From assembly GCF_010974945.1 (NCBI RefSeq), contig NZ_JAAIVB010000013.1, positions 62,001-126,000 on the forward strand: DNA of 64,000 bases. Direction: 5' to 3'. Shown here piece after piece: positions 30,540 to 40,682 of this stretch. Numbering within the stretch: position 1 is the stretch's first letter; each line of letters starts with the position of its first letter. The notes below the pieces were generated by a model that did no database searches, had not been told where the DNA came from, and saw nothing but the letters and a program-made list of their open reading frames with translations. The DNA comes from Noviherbaspirillum galbum. GTDB lineage: Bacteria; Pseudomonadota; Gammaproteobacteria; Burkholderiales; Burkholderiaceae_D. Both the position numbers and the translations under genes were made by a program.

Positions 30540-30995
30540 ATGGGCCGACTAAGAACGAAGCGCAAGGTAGTAGGCCGCTTCCTGTTAATGCCGCACAGGG
30601 TATTACACAGCCCTCAATATCACGCACTTCCCGGCAATGCAGTGAAGCTGTTACTCGACATTGCTGCACAGTACAACGGTAAAAATAATGGCGATCTCAG
30701 TATTGCATGGAAGATTATGCAGCCCAAAGGCTGGAAGTCCGAGGCAACACTCAATAAGGCCAAAAAAGAATTGCTGGCATCAGGATTTATTGCGGAAACC
30801 CGTAAAGGGCGACTGCCCAATCTATGCAGTCTCTATGGAATTACGTGGCAGCCCTTGGATCATGATCCCAAATACGATATCGGGCCTCTTGGCTTTCCCA
30901 TGTATGCATGGGAGACCACGTCCGTGCCTCGCCTAAAAATGCCGAAGGCCGCTGCAACGTCTACTACGGCTTCTACAGTCATACAACCGGGATAG
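30540..30995 (+). CDS. Winged-helix-like mobile-element protein
   Basis: 151-residue protein with a strong AAGGAGA ribosome-binding site. The N-terminal two thirds (RFLLMPHRVLHSPQYHALPGNAVKLLLDIAAQYNGKNNGDLSIAWKIM as consecutive parts, then WKSEATLNKAKKELLASGFI) reads as a winged helix of the kind found in plasmid and phage replication or regulation proteins. Similar proteins often sit beside AlpA genes in proteobacterial islands. The C-terminal 25 residues are Ala/Thr-rich and probably disordered. Its precise role is unknown. Confidence 0.75.
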   Translation: MGRLRTKRKVVGRFLLMPHRVLHSPQYHALPGNAVKLLLDIAAQYNGKNNGDLSIAWKIMQPKGWKSEATLNKAKKELLASGFIAETRKGRLPNLCSLYGITWQPLDHDPKYDIGPLGFPMYAWETTSVPRLKMPKAAATSTTASTVIQPG

Positions 30996-31132
30996 CTACA
31001 GAATCTAAAGCTAAGCATACCTACCCAGCTACAGAGTTGAGCGCTACCCGCAGCATTGGCGACCGGCTACCGACTTTCGTTTCTGTAGTCCTATATAGAA
31101 GTTGCCATATGCAGGCGGAGCACTAGAAGAAT

Positions 31133-31351
31133 ATGACCGACAAACATCACAGGAAAGATGGCCTCTCATCCGGCACTGACACTACTGATTGTCCCCGGGT
31201 AGTTCATGCGCGTGACGAACGTGCCACGCCGATCTGCGGCGCGAGGAACCGCCAAGGGCTGCCATGCCAGTGCAAGAAGCTGTACCGCAGTGGGCGCTGC
31301 CGCTTCCATGGAGGCCTCAGCACAGGACCGAAGCGCAAAAAATCGGTGTAA
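31133..31351 (+). CDS. HGGxSTGP-motif small protein
   Basis: 72-residue basic protein ending CRFHGGLSTGPKRKKSV, the hallmark of the small HGGxSTG family found in phages and islands. Four cysteines (CGA, CQCKK, CRFHGG) with a His could bind zinc. The function of the family is not established. The ribosome-binding site is weak (AGAAG). It stands alone between two gaps of about 140 bases that show no clear feature. Confidence 0.75.
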   Translation: MTDKHHRKDGLSSGTDTTDCPRVVHARDERATPICGARNRQGLPCQCKKLYRSGRCRFHGGLSTGPKRKKSV

Positions 31352-31497
31352 GCCCGGGACCAGTATCGCGCACGCGCACGCGGCATGGACTTCTCGGTCC
31401 AGCCCGCACACAGTCACCTGCCCGTCTGTCGAAACAGGTCTATGACTCTAAGCCGACATGTCAGATGCCATGAAAGGCTGGAATCTCTACCGACAGC

Positions 31498-31824
31498 CTA
31501 CGCAAGAACGGTCTGCGCTTTGGCATCGACATGGACTTGTGGCGAGCCTTGTGCGGCCGTCTTTCGCTTGTCGGTGCGATTACCTCGAATAGGCTTCAAT
31601 CGGGTATCAGGAACTGGACCACACTTGCGGCGAATGCGCCTGCTACCGATAGACCACGTCATAGGGCGTACTGACTCGACTAGCCATACCACCCCTACAT
31701 TGCGGAACACGAGGTCGCCCTTGCCGTTATCTGGCGCAAGCACCTTGACGATGTGACCGACATTGCTGGGGTGATGAGCATTAATGACGACCGCAAGGTC
31801 GCCAGCTCTGCAGCGTGGCTTCAT
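31498..31824 (-). CDS. Small conserved protein of unknown function, opposite strand
   Basis: 108-residue protein in the start chosen here, which has a near-ideal GGAGGAAATC before the ATG; a longer frame to 31962 has none. The N-terminal 75 residues form a compact pattern: RCRAGDLAVVINAHHPSNVGHIVKV, VFRNVGVVWLVESV, then CGPVPDTRLKPIRGN. I recognise similar proteins in betaproteobacterial genomes and phages, without known function. The last 25 residues are basic and low complexity. It is the only minus-strand gene of the island. Confidence 0.65.
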   Translation of the reverse strand: MKPRCRAGDLAVVINAHHPSNVGHIVKVLAPDNGKGDLVFRNVGVVWLVESVRPMTWSIGSRRIRRKCGPVPDTRLKPIRGNRTDKRKTAAQGSPQVHVDAKAQTVLA

Positions 31825-32386
31825 GATTTCCTCCAGAATCCCCCGATATCCGGTGTCACCGGACATGCTGGGGGCGGAGGCATGGGGCGACGGCTTTAGC
31901 GGTATTTCTGGATCGCCCCGCAAGTTGTCGATTAAAGCGACGATGTGTGAAGCATCAGACAACGATGGAAGGATTTGGTTTACGGATGGGCAAGGTTCGT
32001 CATGGTATTGCTCGCTGTCCGGCCTCAGAAGCGAAACCGGTCTCGTCGTTGGCCTGCCGAGGTTTAAGACCCCCGGTACCTTCTTAATTAGACTGGGCCG
32101 CCCCCTACCTTTCTCTGATGTTGACGTGCCGAGAAACCCGGCTAGTCCTTACCGTATAGGGATTCCGTCGAAAGATTTTTTGAGCAATAACGCGAAAACC
32201 AAGAAATTGCTCTGAAGAAAGCATCTGGACGAAAAGGAGAATGCCTGCATGATGCTTTCTTTATGCGGTGATATCTTTTTTCTAGGAGCCTTCTCACCCG
32301 TGCGCAACCGACAGTTACTATTTAGCAACAGGAAGAGCGTAAAATCACGGGTTTCGACAAACCAATTCACGACGAGACATTCAAGC
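31825..32386. other. Island intergenic region upstream of the restriction operon
   Basis: 562 bases without a convincing gene. It should hold the promoters for the opposed small gene and for hsdM. A 10-bp perfect inverted repeat lies at 32216-32260, and TACTAT at 32316-32321 could be a -10 for hsdM. Open frames here on both strands lack ribosome-binding sites and family features. Confidence 0.45.
32216..32260. repeat. 10-bp inverted repeat upstream of hsdM
   Basis: AGAAAGCATC (32216-32225) and GATGCTTTCT (32251-32260) are perfect inverted copies, 25 bases apart and about 130 bases before hsdM. It could be an operator for control of the restriction operon or a weak terminator/attenuator. Confidence 0.5.
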
Positions 32387-33943
32387 ATGCTTGATGACAT
32401 TAAGAAGACCCTCTGGGCAACTGCTGATAAGCTCCGAGCCAACATGGACGCCGCCGAGTACAAGCACCTCGTCCTTGGGCTTATTTTTCTGAAGTTCGTC
32501 TCGGATACCTTTCAGACGCGCCGGAACGAGCTACAGGCGCGTTTTGCAGACCCGGACGATGACTATTACCTCGAAGGCGCCGACGCGGCTGAAATCGCTG
32601 AAGAATTGGAAGACCGTGACTACTACAAGGAAGTCAACGTATTCTGGGTGCCACAAGAGGCTCGATGGGAAAACCTTCGCGCCCAAGCCAAACAGGCCGA
32701 AATCGGCAAACGAATTGATGACGCGCTGGCGCTGATTGAAGGAGAAAACCCCAAGCTCAAGGGCATCTTAGATAAGCGTTACGCGCGGGCGCAGCTCCCG
32801 GATGGCAAGCTTGGCGAGCTGGTTGACCTTATTTCCACCATTGGTTTTGGTGAAAGTGGTCAAGGTGCTCGCGATTTGTTGGGGCAAGTATACGAGTACT
32901 TCCTCGGCCAATTCGCCAGCGCCGAGGGCAAGAAAGGTGGCCAATTCTATACGCCCGCTTCTATCGTCAAGACGCTGGTGGCGGTCCTAGCTCCCCATCA
33001 CGGCAAAGTGTATGACCCTTGCTGCGGCTCGGGCGGCATGTTCGTGCAATCAGAACGGTTCATCGAGTCCCATGGCGGCAAGCTGGGCGATGTATCGATC
33101 TACGGGCAGGAATCGAATCCGACGACGTGGCGGCTGGCCGCAATGAACCTTGCCATTCGCGGCATCGACTTCAATCTTGGCAAAGAGCCACAAGACTCCT
33201 TCACGCGAAATCAACACCCCGACCTCCGCGCTGACTTTGTGTTGGCCAACCCACCGTTCAATGTCTCTGACTGGTGGCATGGGAGTCTGGAAGGGGACCC
33301 GCGCTGGGTATATGGCACGCCGCCACAGGGAAACGCCAACTACGCCTGGCTGCAGCACATCCTGTATCACGTCAAAACGAATGGCCGCGCTGGCATCGTG
33401 CTGGCAAACGGCTCCATGTCTTCCAGTCAAAACAGCGAAGGCGACATTCGCCGTCTGATGGTTGAGGATGACAAGGTCGAAGTAATGGTGGCGCTGCCGG
33501 GCCAGCTCTTCTTCAACACGCAGATTCCGGCCTGCCTGTGGTTCCTGTCCAAGCAGAAGACCGTCCGTCAAGGCGAGGTGCTCTTTATCGATGCACGCAA
33601 GCTCGGCAAGGCAATTAGTCGAGTACAGCTGGAACTGACCGATGCCGACATCCGAGAGATCGCCGATACCGTGCATGCATGGCGAGGCGATGGCGAAACC
33701 GACGTCACTTACGCCGATGTGCCGGGATTCTGCCGCAGCGTAACACTTGCAGAAATTGCCGAGCACGGATACGTATTGACACCGGGTCGCTACGTCGGCG
33801 CTGAAGAAGTCGAAGATGACGACGAAGCGTTTGCCGACAAGATGCAGAAACTGACCGAGAAGCTCGGCGAACAGATGGCCAAGGGGGTAACGCTGGATGC
33901 ATTAATTCGGCAAAAGCTTGGGGAGATTGGATATGAGTTTTAG
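32387..33943 (+). CDS. hsdM: Type I restriction-modification system, DNA methyltransferase subunit M
   Basis: N6-adenine methyltransferase subunit of 518 residues. The start [16 protein letters not shown] gives the usual HsdM N-terminal helical domain ([21 protein letters not shown] in parts); the frame extends upstream without support. The SAM site is [11 protein letters not shown] (about 210-217), and the catalytic NPPF motif starts at Asn288. The C-terminal tail is coiled and interacts with HsdS. It overlaps hsdS by 11 bases. With HsdS it methylates the recognition site and protects host DNA. Confidence 0.96.
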   Translation: MLDDIKKTLWATADKLRANMDAAEYKHLVLGLIFLKFVSDTFQTRRNELQARFADPDDDYYLEGADAAEIAEELEDRDYYKEVNVFWVPQEARWENLRAQAKQAEIGKRIDDALALIEGENPKLKGILDKRYARAQLPDGKLGELVDLISTIGFGESGQGARDLLGQVYEYFLGQFASAEGKKGGQFYTPASIVKTLVAVLAPHHGKVYDPCCGSGGMFVQSERFIESHGGKLGDVSIYGQESNPTTWRLAAMNLAIRGIDFNLGKEPQDSFTRNQHPDLRADFVLANPPFNVSDWWHGSLEGDPRWVYGTPPQGNANYAWLQHILYHVKTNGRAGIVLANGSMSSSQNSEGDIRRLMVEDDKVEVMVALPGQLFFNTQIPACLWFLSKQKTVRQGEVLFIDARKLGKAISRVQLELTDADIREIADTVHAWRGDGETDVTYADVPGFCRSVTLAEIAEHGYVLTPGRYVGAEEVEDDDEAFADKMQKLTEKLGEQMAKGVTLDALIRQKLGEIGYEF

Positions 33944-35252
33944 ATTTCCTGAAGACTGGAAAGTTACCCCTGCCGATGTCTACTGCGTTCGAGTGGCAGA
34001 TGGAACACACGATAGTCCAAAGTTTGTCGATCATGGCCATCCGCTTGTAACGTCCAAGAACGTAAAGAGTGGGCGAATCGACTTATCCGGTGCAAATTTG
34101 ATCTCTACGAGCGATTTCGACGAGATCAACAAGAGAAGCATGGTGCATCAGTGGGACGTCATTATTACGATGATTGGAACGGTCGGAGAGGTATGTCTTG
34201 TACAGGAGGAGTCTCCACCTTATGCGATTAAGAACGTAGGTTTGTTCAAATGCAATGGCGATGAACTAGCTGCTTCCTGGCTCTATTACTGGTTGGTGTC
34301 CCCGATTGCGCAGCAGCTTATCCATGCGAGAAAAAAAGGAACTACCCAACAATACATCTCCCTCGGCGAGCTAAGGAAACTCCCGATTGCAGAACCGACT
34401 TCGAAGTATGAGAAGGATAGGATCGTTTCGGTCCTTCGCTCATTAGACCAACGCATCTCACTCCTGCGGGAAACCAACGCGACCCTCGAAGCAATCGCGC
34501 AAAGCGTATTTAAGTCGTGGTTTGTCGACTTCGATCCGGTACGAGCCAAGCATGAAGGCCGCGAGCCAAACGGCATGGATGCGGAAACTGCAGGACTGTT
34601 CTCCACAGAATTCGAGGAGTCGGAGTTGGGCTCCATTCCTAAAGGATGGACTATAGGAAAACTGGGTGATGTTCTGTCGCTACGGAATGAAAGAGTCAAG
34701 TCAGGTAGAGAAACCGCCGCATTGCCCTATGTTCCGATTGAATGCATTTCGTCCAAGGTGCCGTTCCTAGAAGACCACAAACCCGGCGATGAAGCGAACA
34801 GTAGCTTAACCCTGTTTAGGAAGGGTGACATCTTGTTTGGCGCGATGCGTCCATACTTCCATAAGGTATGTATAGCTCCTTACGATGGTGTTACTCGTAC
34901 AACGGTATTTACTCTTACTCCAAAAAACAAAAGAGCGCAGGCGTATGCACTTTTTCAGGCTTATCAGAGTTCTACAGTCGACTATGCGACACAGCACTCG
35001 GAAGGTTCGACTATTCCCTACGCAAAGTGGAAGGGCTCTCTTGAAGTGATGCCAATAGTGCTTCCTCCGCCCCCCATACAGGAGGCATTTTCTTCAATTG
35101 TCGAACCGCTATTGAACAAAGCAAACGATGGATTGCAGCAGGCCAAAATTTTGGCTGAACTGCGGGAGGAGTTGTTACCACGTTTAATGTCCGGCGAATT
35201 ACGTTTGCGGGAAGTGGAAGAACAGTTCAACGACGCCCTGACCGGCACCTGA
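33933..35252 (+). CDS. hsdS: Type I restriction-modification system, specificity subunit S
   Basis: 439-residue specificity subunit with two target-recognition domains: TRD1 at about 1-155 (begins with PEDWKV, ends before KLPIAEP) and TRD2 at about 225-395 (begins PKGWTIG). Each is followed by a conserved coiled-coil spacer ([19 protein letters not shown]; and the C-terminal [18 protein letters not shown]). The sequence [20 protein letters not shown] is typical of the first spacer. It is AT-richer than its neighbours, as usual for HsdS. The target sequence cannot be predicted by eye. Confidence 0.94.
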   Translation: MSFRFPEDWKVTPADVYCVRVADGTHDSPKFVDHGHPLVTSKNVKSGRIDLSGANLISTSDFDEINKRSMVHQWDVIITMIGTVGEVCLVQEESPPYAIKNVGLFKCNGDELAASWLYYWLVSPIAQQLIHARKKGTTQQYISLGELRKLPIAEPTSKYEKDRIVSVLRSLDQRISLLRETNATLEAIAQSVFKSWFVDFDPVRAKHEGREPNGMDAETAGLFSTEFEESELGSIPKGWTIGKLGDVLSLRNERVKSGRETAALPYVPIECISSKVPFLEDHKPGDEANSSLTLFRKGDILFGAMRPYFHKVCIAPYDGVTRTTVFTLTPKNKRAQAYALFQAYQSSTVDYATQHSEGSTIPYAKWKGSLEVMPIVLPPPPIQEAFSSIVEPLLNKANDGLQQAKILAELREELLPRLMSGELRLREVEEQFNDALTGT

Positions 35253-35302
35253 ATCGCAGCGCGGACGGCGTAAGCCATAGAAGATAAAGGGAGTACAGCG
35301 GC

Positions 35303-38300
35303 ATGACCGAAGACCAACTGGAGCAGGAAACTCTCGGCTGGCTAACCGACGTCGGTTACAGTACCGTTTTCGGCCTGAACATCGCGCCGGACGGTGACTC
35401 CCGGGAGCGGGACGACTACCGTCAGGTGCTGCTGGTCGACCGACTACGCCAAGCGATTAGTCGCCTCAACCCTTCCATCCCATTGTCCGCTCGTGAAGAC
35501 GCGCTGGGTCGGGTATTGAATCTAGATGTGCCGGTGCTGCTGTCGGCTAATCGGGCCTTCCATCAGTTCTTAGTCAACGGCGTGCCGGTCGAATACCAGA
35601 AGGAAGGTGAGACACGCGGCGACTTCGTGCGGCTGATCGACTTCGGCAGCGTCGAGAAGAATGAATGGCTGGCGGTTAACCAGTTCTCCATCAAAGGACC
35701 GCATCATACTCGCCGCCCCGACATCATCCTATTTGTCAATGGCTTGCCGCTGGTGCTCATCGAGCTGAAGAATCCCGTGGGCGAGGATGCCGACATCTGG
35801 AAAGCCTTCGACCAGATTCAGACCTACAAGGAACAGATTCCCGATGTGTTCCAGTACAACGAGGTGTTGGTCATCTCGGATGGCACCGAGGCGCGGATGG
35901 GTTCTCTCTCGGCCAATGCGGAACGCTTTCTGGCATGGCGCACCATCGACGGCGAAACGCTCGACCCATTGGGCCAGTTCAATGAGCTGGAGACGCTGGT
36001 GCGGGGTGTGCTTGCTCCAACCTATCTGCTCGACTTCCTGCGCTTCTTCGTGCTCTTTGAGGACGATGGGACGTTGGTCAAGAAAATCGCTGGATACCAC
36101 CAGTTCCATGCGGTGCGAGCCGCAATCAGCCAAGTAATTGCTGCATCCCGGCCCGGTGGCAGCCAGAAAGGCGGCGTGGTCTGGCACACCCAAGGGTCAG
36201 GCAAGAGCATCACAATGACGTGTTTTGCGGCCCGGGTGATGCGCGAAGCGGCGATGGAGAATCCGACCGTGGTCGTCATCACCGACCGCAACGACCTCGA
36301 TGGCCAGTTGTTTGGTGTCTTCTCCCTTGCGCAAGACCTGCTGCGCGAGCAGCCAGTACAGGCGGAAACCCGGCAGGATTTACGCGCCAAGCTGGCCAAT
36401 CGTCCCTCTGGCGGTATTGTATTCGCCACTATCCAGAAGTTCATGCTGGGTGAGGATGAAGATAGCTTCCCGGTGCTATCCGACCGGCACAACATCGTCG
36501 TCATTGCCGATGAAGCGCATCGTACCCAGTACGGCTTAGAGGCAAAGTTTAACGAAAAAAGCGACAAGTATCAGGTCGGCTATGCACAGCACCTGCGCGA
36601 CGCGCTGCCTAACGCCACCTTTGTCGCGTTTACGGGTACGCCCGTCTCCAATGAAGACCGCGATACCCGTGCTGTCTTTGGTGACTATGTCCATGTGTAT
36701 GACATGCAGCAGGCACGGGACGACGGTGCGACGGTGGCAATCTACTACGAGTCGCGACTAGCTAAGCTGGGGCTGAAGGAAGAGGAATTACCTGACATTG
36801 ACGCCGAGGTCGATGAGTTGGCCGAGGATGAAGAAGAAGACCAGCAAGCTAAGCTAAAAAGCCGGTGGGCTGCGCTCGAAAAAGTGGTCGGCGCGGAACC
36901 TCGCATCAAGCAGGTTGCTGCTGACTTGGTGGCTCACTTCGAGGAACGCAACAAGGCGCAATCGGGCAAGGCGATGGTCGTGGCGATGAGCCGGGATATT
37001 TGCGTGCATCTGTACGATGCGATTGTGGCTTTACGCCCCGACTGGCATGATCCGGACCCGGAAAAGGGAGTCATCAAAATCGTGATGACTGGCTCGGCCA
37101 GCGACAAGGCGTTGCTACGTCCCCATATCTACCCCAAGCAGGTAAAGAAGCGGCTGGAAAAGCGCTTTAAGGACCCGGCGGACCCGTTGCGGCTGGTGAT
37201 AGTGCGCGACATGTGGCTGACCGGTTTCGACGCCCCCTGTGTGCATACGTTGTATGTCGACAAGCCGATGAAGGGCCACAACCTCATGCAGGCGATTGCC
37301 CGGGTCAACCGGGTATTTCGCGACAAGCAGGGCGGATTAGTGGTCGACTATATCGGCATCGCGAATGACCTCAAGCAGGCGCTGAAGGAATACACGGCCA
37401 GCAACGGACGTGGCCGTCCCACGGTCGACTCCCACGAAGCTTATGCAGTGCTGGACGAAAAGCTCGACGTGCTGCGCGGGATGATGCATGGCTTTGACTA
37501 CAGCGGCTTCCTGACGGCGGGGCATAGCCTGTTGGCCAAGGCGGCGAACCATGTGCTCGGCCTGAAGGATGGCAAGAAGCGCTTTGCCGACGAAGCGCTA
37601 GCCATGTCTAAGGCGTTCTCGCTGTGCTGCACACTGGACGAAGCGAAGGCGGTGCGCGAGGAAGTGGCGTTCTTTCAGGCGGTCAAAGTGCTGCTAACCA
37701 AGAAGGACATCAGCGCCAAGAAAAAGACCGATGAGGAGCGGGAACTGGCCATCCGGCAGATTATCGGGTCGGCAGTGGTGTCCACCGAGGTGGTCGACAT
37801 CTTCAACGCCGCCGGTCTGGAAAAGCCGAATATTGGGATTCTGGACGACGAATTCTTGGACGAGGTGCGCAATCTGCCGGAACGCAATCTCGCGGTGGAG
37901 TTGCTGGAGCGACTGCTAGAAGGGGAAATCAAGAGCAAGTTCGCTGGCAACGTCGTGCAGAATCAGAAGTTCTCGGAATTACTGGGGAACGTGATTAAGC
38001 GTTACCAGAACCGCTCCATCGAAACGGCGCAGGTCATTGAAGAGCTGATCGAGATGGCCAAGAAGTTCAAGGAAGCAGCCGAACGCGGGACGGAACTGGG
38101 CTTGAATGCAGATGAATTGGCGTTCTATGACGCACTGGCCAACAACGAGGAATCGGTGCGAGAGCTGGGTGACGAGACGCTACGTAAGATCGCCCATGAA
38201 TTGGCTGAGAATTTGCGCGAGAACGTCAGCGTAGACTGGTCCGTCCGGGAGAGCGTCCGGGCCAAGCTTCGATTGATGGTGAAGCGTATCTTACGCAAAT

Positions 38301-38383
38301 ACAAGTACCCACCCGTGAGGCAAGACGAAGCGGTGAAGCTCGTCCTAGAGCAAGCAGAGACACTAAGCGCGGAATGGGCATAG
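35303..38383 (+). CDS. hsdR: Type I restriction-modification system, endonuclease subunit R
   Basis: 1026-residue motor/nuclease subunit. The N-terminal nuclease has [10 protein letters not shown] and the ELK motif at about 154-156. The SF2 translocase has Walker A GSGKS (Lys301), DEAH at 403-406 and the later motif [11 protein letters not shown]-terminal helical region (about 830-1020) binds the methylase core. The gene starts 50 bases after hsdS with AAGGGAG upstream. All active motifs are intact, so restriction is probably functional. It is followed after 16 bases by the dGTPase gene. Confidence 0.96.
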   Translation: MTEDQLEQETLGWLTDVGYSTVFGLNIAPDGDSRERDDYRQVLLVDRLRQAISRLNPSIPLSAREDALGRVLNLDVPVLLSANRAFHQFLVNGVPVEYQKEGETRGDFVRLIDFGSVEKNEWLAVNQFSIKGPHHTRRPDIILFVNGLPLVLIELKNPVGEDADIWKAFDQIQTYKEQIPDVFQYNEVLVISDGTEARMGSLSANAERFLAWRTIDGETLDPLGQFNELETLVRGVLAPTYLLDFLRFFVLFEDDGTLVKKIAGYHQFHAVRAAISQVIAASRPGGSQKGGVVWHTQGSGKSITMTCFAARVMREAAMENPTVVVITDRNDLDGQLFGVFSLAQDLLREQPVQAETRQDLRAKLANRPSGGIVFATIQKFMLGEDEDSFPVLSDRHNIVVIADEAHRTQYGLEAKFNEKSDKYQVGYAQHLRDALPNATFVAFTGTPVSNEDRDTRAVFGDYVHVYDMQQARDDGATVAIYYESRLAKLGLKEEELPDIDAEVDELAEDEEEDQQAKLKSRWAALEKVVGAEPRIKQVAADLVAHFEERNKAQSGKAMVVAMSRDICVHLYDAIVALRPDWHDPDPEKGVIKIVMTGSASDKALLRPHIYPKQVKKRLEKRFKDPADPLRLVIVRDMWLTGFDAPCVHTLYVDKPMKGHNLMQAIARVNRVFRDKQGGLVVDYIGIANDLKQALKEYTASNGRGRPTVDSHEAYAVLDEKLDVLRGMMHGFDYSGFLTAGHSLLAKAANHVLGLKDGKKRFADEALAMSKAFSLCCTLDEAKAVREEVAFFQAVKVLLTKKDISAKKKTDEERELAIRQIIGSAVVSTEVVDIFNAAGLEKPNIGILDDEFLDEVRNLPERNLAVELLERLLEGEIKSKFAGNVVQNQKFSELLGNVIKRYQNRSIETAQVIEELIEMAKKFKEAAERGTELGLNADELAFYDALANNEESVRELGDETLRKIAHELAENLRENVSVDWSVRESVRAKLRLMVKRILRKYKYPPVRQDEAVKLVLEQAETLSAEWA

Positions 38384-38399
38384 TAACAATAAGTCGAGG

Positions 38400-39902
38400 A
38401 TGCACGTGGATAGCAAGACAGCAAAAAAAGTTGACTATATCAGGCTTCTTTCAGCAACCCGGCGACGTGAGTCGCGCGGTCCGAGTACCCGGACGCTCGC
38501 AATGCACGCTGCAAGTGATCGCGGACGTGTCTTATTTTCAACCGCATTCCGCAGGCTGCAATCGAAAACTCAGGTGTTTCCGCAGGAATGGAACGCAGCT
38601 GTCCGCACACGCCTTACACACTCACTTGAAGTTGCATCGATAGGTCGCTACGTTGCCGAGCAAATTTCGGTGGATCTGCTCAGGCGGGGCGAGTTGGGTG
38701 AGCGCCCAAGGGACATGGCCAATGCCTTTGTGACCTTTGTTGAGGTCGCGTGCTTAATGCACGATCTGGGCAACCCTCCCTTCGGCCATTTTGGGGAAGC
38801 TTCCATCCAAGAGTGGTTTTCCACCCGGGCAGAAGTATTCAAGGAAAAATTCGATCCATCAGTTCAAGATGATTTCGACACGCTTTTTCAAGACTTTTCC
38901 CACTTTGATGGGAATCCGCAAGGCTTCCGCCTAGCAGTGCGTCTTCAGTGGGCAAAAGATGAGTTTGGTTACAACCTAACACTGACTCAGCTTGCGGCAT
39001 TGTTAAAGTATCCGTGGACACCAGACAGGATCGGGGCGACACAAGATGGCGTAACCATCAAGAAAGCTGGAGTTTTTCACAGCGAAGCAGAAATTCTCAC
39101 TGAAATACAGACTACCCTTGGACTTGCGCCAAACTGCCGTCATCCGCTCACGTACATTATGGAAGCAGCGGATGACATTTCTTACTGCCTCAGCGATATC
39201 GAAGACGCGCTCGAAAAGAAAGTTGTTCGTGATCAAGATGTGATTACTGCACTGCGTCAAGGGTTATCTGAGCTTCCGACTTCTAATCGCCTAGCGCAGC
39301 AGATGTTAAACACGCTTCCAGATTCTGATGCTTCAGAGATCGACAGCGCGTGGTTCACCGACTTTAGAACAGCGAGCACAAATATTCTTGTCAAGAGGAC
39401 GCGGACCCTTTACTCAACTAGCCAGAAAGAAATTGAACAAGGCAAATATTTTTCTCTCCTTCGCAATTCTCCGGCAGCACGTGCACTGTTAACTGTCGTT
39501 GAAAAGTTCTCCAAAAAGAACCTTTACACCTGCTCGGTTGTGCGGGAGCGGGAGCTAGTTGGCTATCAGGTCATATCTGGAATTCTTGACAAGTTCGGTA
39601 TTTTGCTTGAGCTGGACACAAAATCGGCGACCGAATTACTAGTCGAGGGAAAGCCGCCTAGGGACAAAGGGATGGCCCTTGCGCCCACTCTCTGGAGTTT
39701 TCTTCCTAAAAAGCATTTGAAGGTCTATGCTCACACCATTGAAGGCCACCGCACGACGTTTGGAGAAGATCATCCGAAATATCGACTTCTCGAATGGATG
39801 GCTAGAGCACACCTCATCGTAGATTTTCTTTCTGGCATGACAGACGATTTTTCGATCGTAACGTATCGTCGGTTGTACGACGGAGGAACACGACAGCTGT
39901 GA
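38400..39902 (+). CDS. dgt: dGTP triphosphohydrolase (HD-domain dGTPase)
   Basis: 500-residue HD-domain phosphohydrolase; such enzymes cut dGTP (or other dNTPs) to deoxynucleoside and triphosphate. Metal ligands are visible: His74 (TRLTHSLEV), His121-Asp122 (CLMHDLGNPPFGHFGE) and Asp258-Asp259 (EAADDISY). The length is close to E. coli Dgt (about 505). It starts only 16 bases after hsdR and ends in a GTGA overlap with the next gene, so it is part of the restriction operon. dGTPases can defend against phage by emptying the dGTP pool (established for some homologues). A defence role for this one is inference from context. Confidence 0.92.
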   Translation: MHVDSKTAKKVDYIRLLSATRRRESRGPSTRTLAMHAASDRGRVLFSTAFRRLQSKTQVFPQEWNAAVRTRLTHSLEVASIGRYVAEQISVDLLRRGELGERPRDMANAFVTFVEVACLMHDLGNPPFGHFGEASIQEWFSTRAEVFKEKFDPSVQDDFDTLFQDFSHFDGNPQGFRLAVRLQWAKDEFGYNLTLTQLAALLKYPWTPDRIGATQDGVTIKKAGVFHSEAEILTEIQTTLGLAPNCRHPLTYIMEAADDISYCLSDIEDALEKKVVRDQDVITALRQGLSELPTSNRLAQQMLNTLPDSDASEIDSAWFTDFRTASTNILVKRTRTLYSTSQKEIEQGKYFSLLRNSPAARALLTVVEKFSKKNLYTCSVVRERELVGYQVISGILDKFGILLELDTKSATELLVEGKPPRDKGMALAPTLWSFLPKKHLKVYAHTIEGHRTTFGEDHPKYRLLEWMARAHLIVDFLSGMTDDFSIVTYRRLYDGGTRQL

Positions 39903-40459
39903 GATCGTATTCTGACCATCCTATATCGCTTGTCCCCAGCTGGCTTGAAAGCTTCGGATCGGAGTGCAACGTAACGTTTTCGCGGTACATATATGTACCG
40001 CAAAGCGTTAAAGACGAGCGAACGCTCTTTTCTGCGAAGCTACGCGAACTGACTCCTGAGTGGTTAGACACAGAGCTCAAAGCACTCCCTGAGGGAGCTG
40101 AGTTAGCCGTCCATTCGACGGTAACGGCAGAAAATCGCATCCTACACATCCCAATGATTGATTTTTCGCCCAAGGCGTTGGACACCAGCGAAGTTATGGC
40201 ATGGGCTAAAGCCGAGCTGGGAGTAGAGATAAAGCTTTTCAGCAGCGGGCGTTCATTGCACGGGTACGGCATCAATCCGCTGACTCCGGAGGAATGGATA
40301 AGATTTATGGGTCTTCTGCTTTTAGCAAACCATCCAAGCAAACCAACAGTTGTGGATACCCGATGGGTCGGTCACCGCCTTCTTGCTGGCTACGCTGCTC
40401 TACGTTGGAGCCGCAACACTAGCCACTATCTTCAACTTCCTCAGGCCGTTCAGCTCTAA
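39899..40459 (+). CDS. dGTPase-coupled small protein with primase-like (AEP) motifs
   Basis: 186-residue protein whose GTG start overlaps the dGTPase stop (GTGA), with GGAGGA 11 bases upstream inside the dGTPase gene. I cannot name it with certainty. Three blocks resemble archaeo-eukaryotic primase-polymerase motifs in order: a hydrophobic strand ending in Asp88 (HIPMIDF; only one acid instead of DxD), SGRSLHGYG (116-124, like the SxH motif) and VVDTRWVGHRL (Asp153) followed by LRWSRNTSHY. If so it may be a catalytically reduced primase or a nucleic-acid or nucleotide sensor for the dGTPase. An RNA-binding or purely structural partner is also possible. Confidence 0.6.
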   Translation: MRSYSDHPISLVPSWLESFGSECNVTFSRYIYVPQSVKDERTLFSAKLRELTPEWLDTELKALPEGAELAVHSTVTAENRILHIPMIDFSPKALDTSEVMAWAKAELGVEIKLFSSGRSLHGYGINPLTPEEWIRFMGLLLLANHPSKPTVVDTRWVGHRLLAGYAALRWSRNTSHYLQLPQAVQL

Positions 40460-40581
40460 TCATTAGAAACATGGACAGGCTAATGCCTCGACAGCAAGTT
40501 ATCCGCCAATCGGTGTAACGCTGGAAGAAAACTGTTTATCTCTTTACGCTCAACTAAAATTCCGACCGTGACTTAGCGGAG

Positions 40582-40601
40582 GGGGGTATTTTTGGGGGTA
40601 T
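40582..40601 (+). repeat. GGGGGTAT-type repeats, right end pair
   Basis: GGGGGTATT (40582-40590) and TTGGGGGTAT (40592-40601), a tandem pair about 70 bases inside the right attachment core, in the same orientation as left copies 2 and 3. The remaining 206-base gap 40460-40665 shows nothing else. Confidence 0.6.
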
Positions 40602-40665
40602 GTTGTGCGATCGAACCAGCGATATTCGATATAGGCCATTGAAAAATAAAGAAGTATAGCTGGCA

Positions 40666-40682
40666 GTTCGATTCCCGCCGTC
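40666..40682 (+). repeat. attR: distal copy of the ssrA attachment core
   Basis: 17 bases identical to ssrA 28018-28034, then CCACCA, one T shorter than the ssrA copy (TCCACCA). It marks the right end of the island and shows what lay downstream of ssrA before insertion. Confidence 0.9.

Noticed and set aside
31784-32215. Plus-strand open frame of 143 codons in the island
   Set aside because: Overlaps the 5' part of the opposed gene that has a near-ideal ribosome-binding site; no family pattern and no ribosome-binding site of its own.
32149-32463. Minus-strand open frame of 104 codons upstream of hsdM
   Set aside because: Overlaps the hsdM start and is low in recognisable structure; best explained as a shadow of the promoter region and hsdM.
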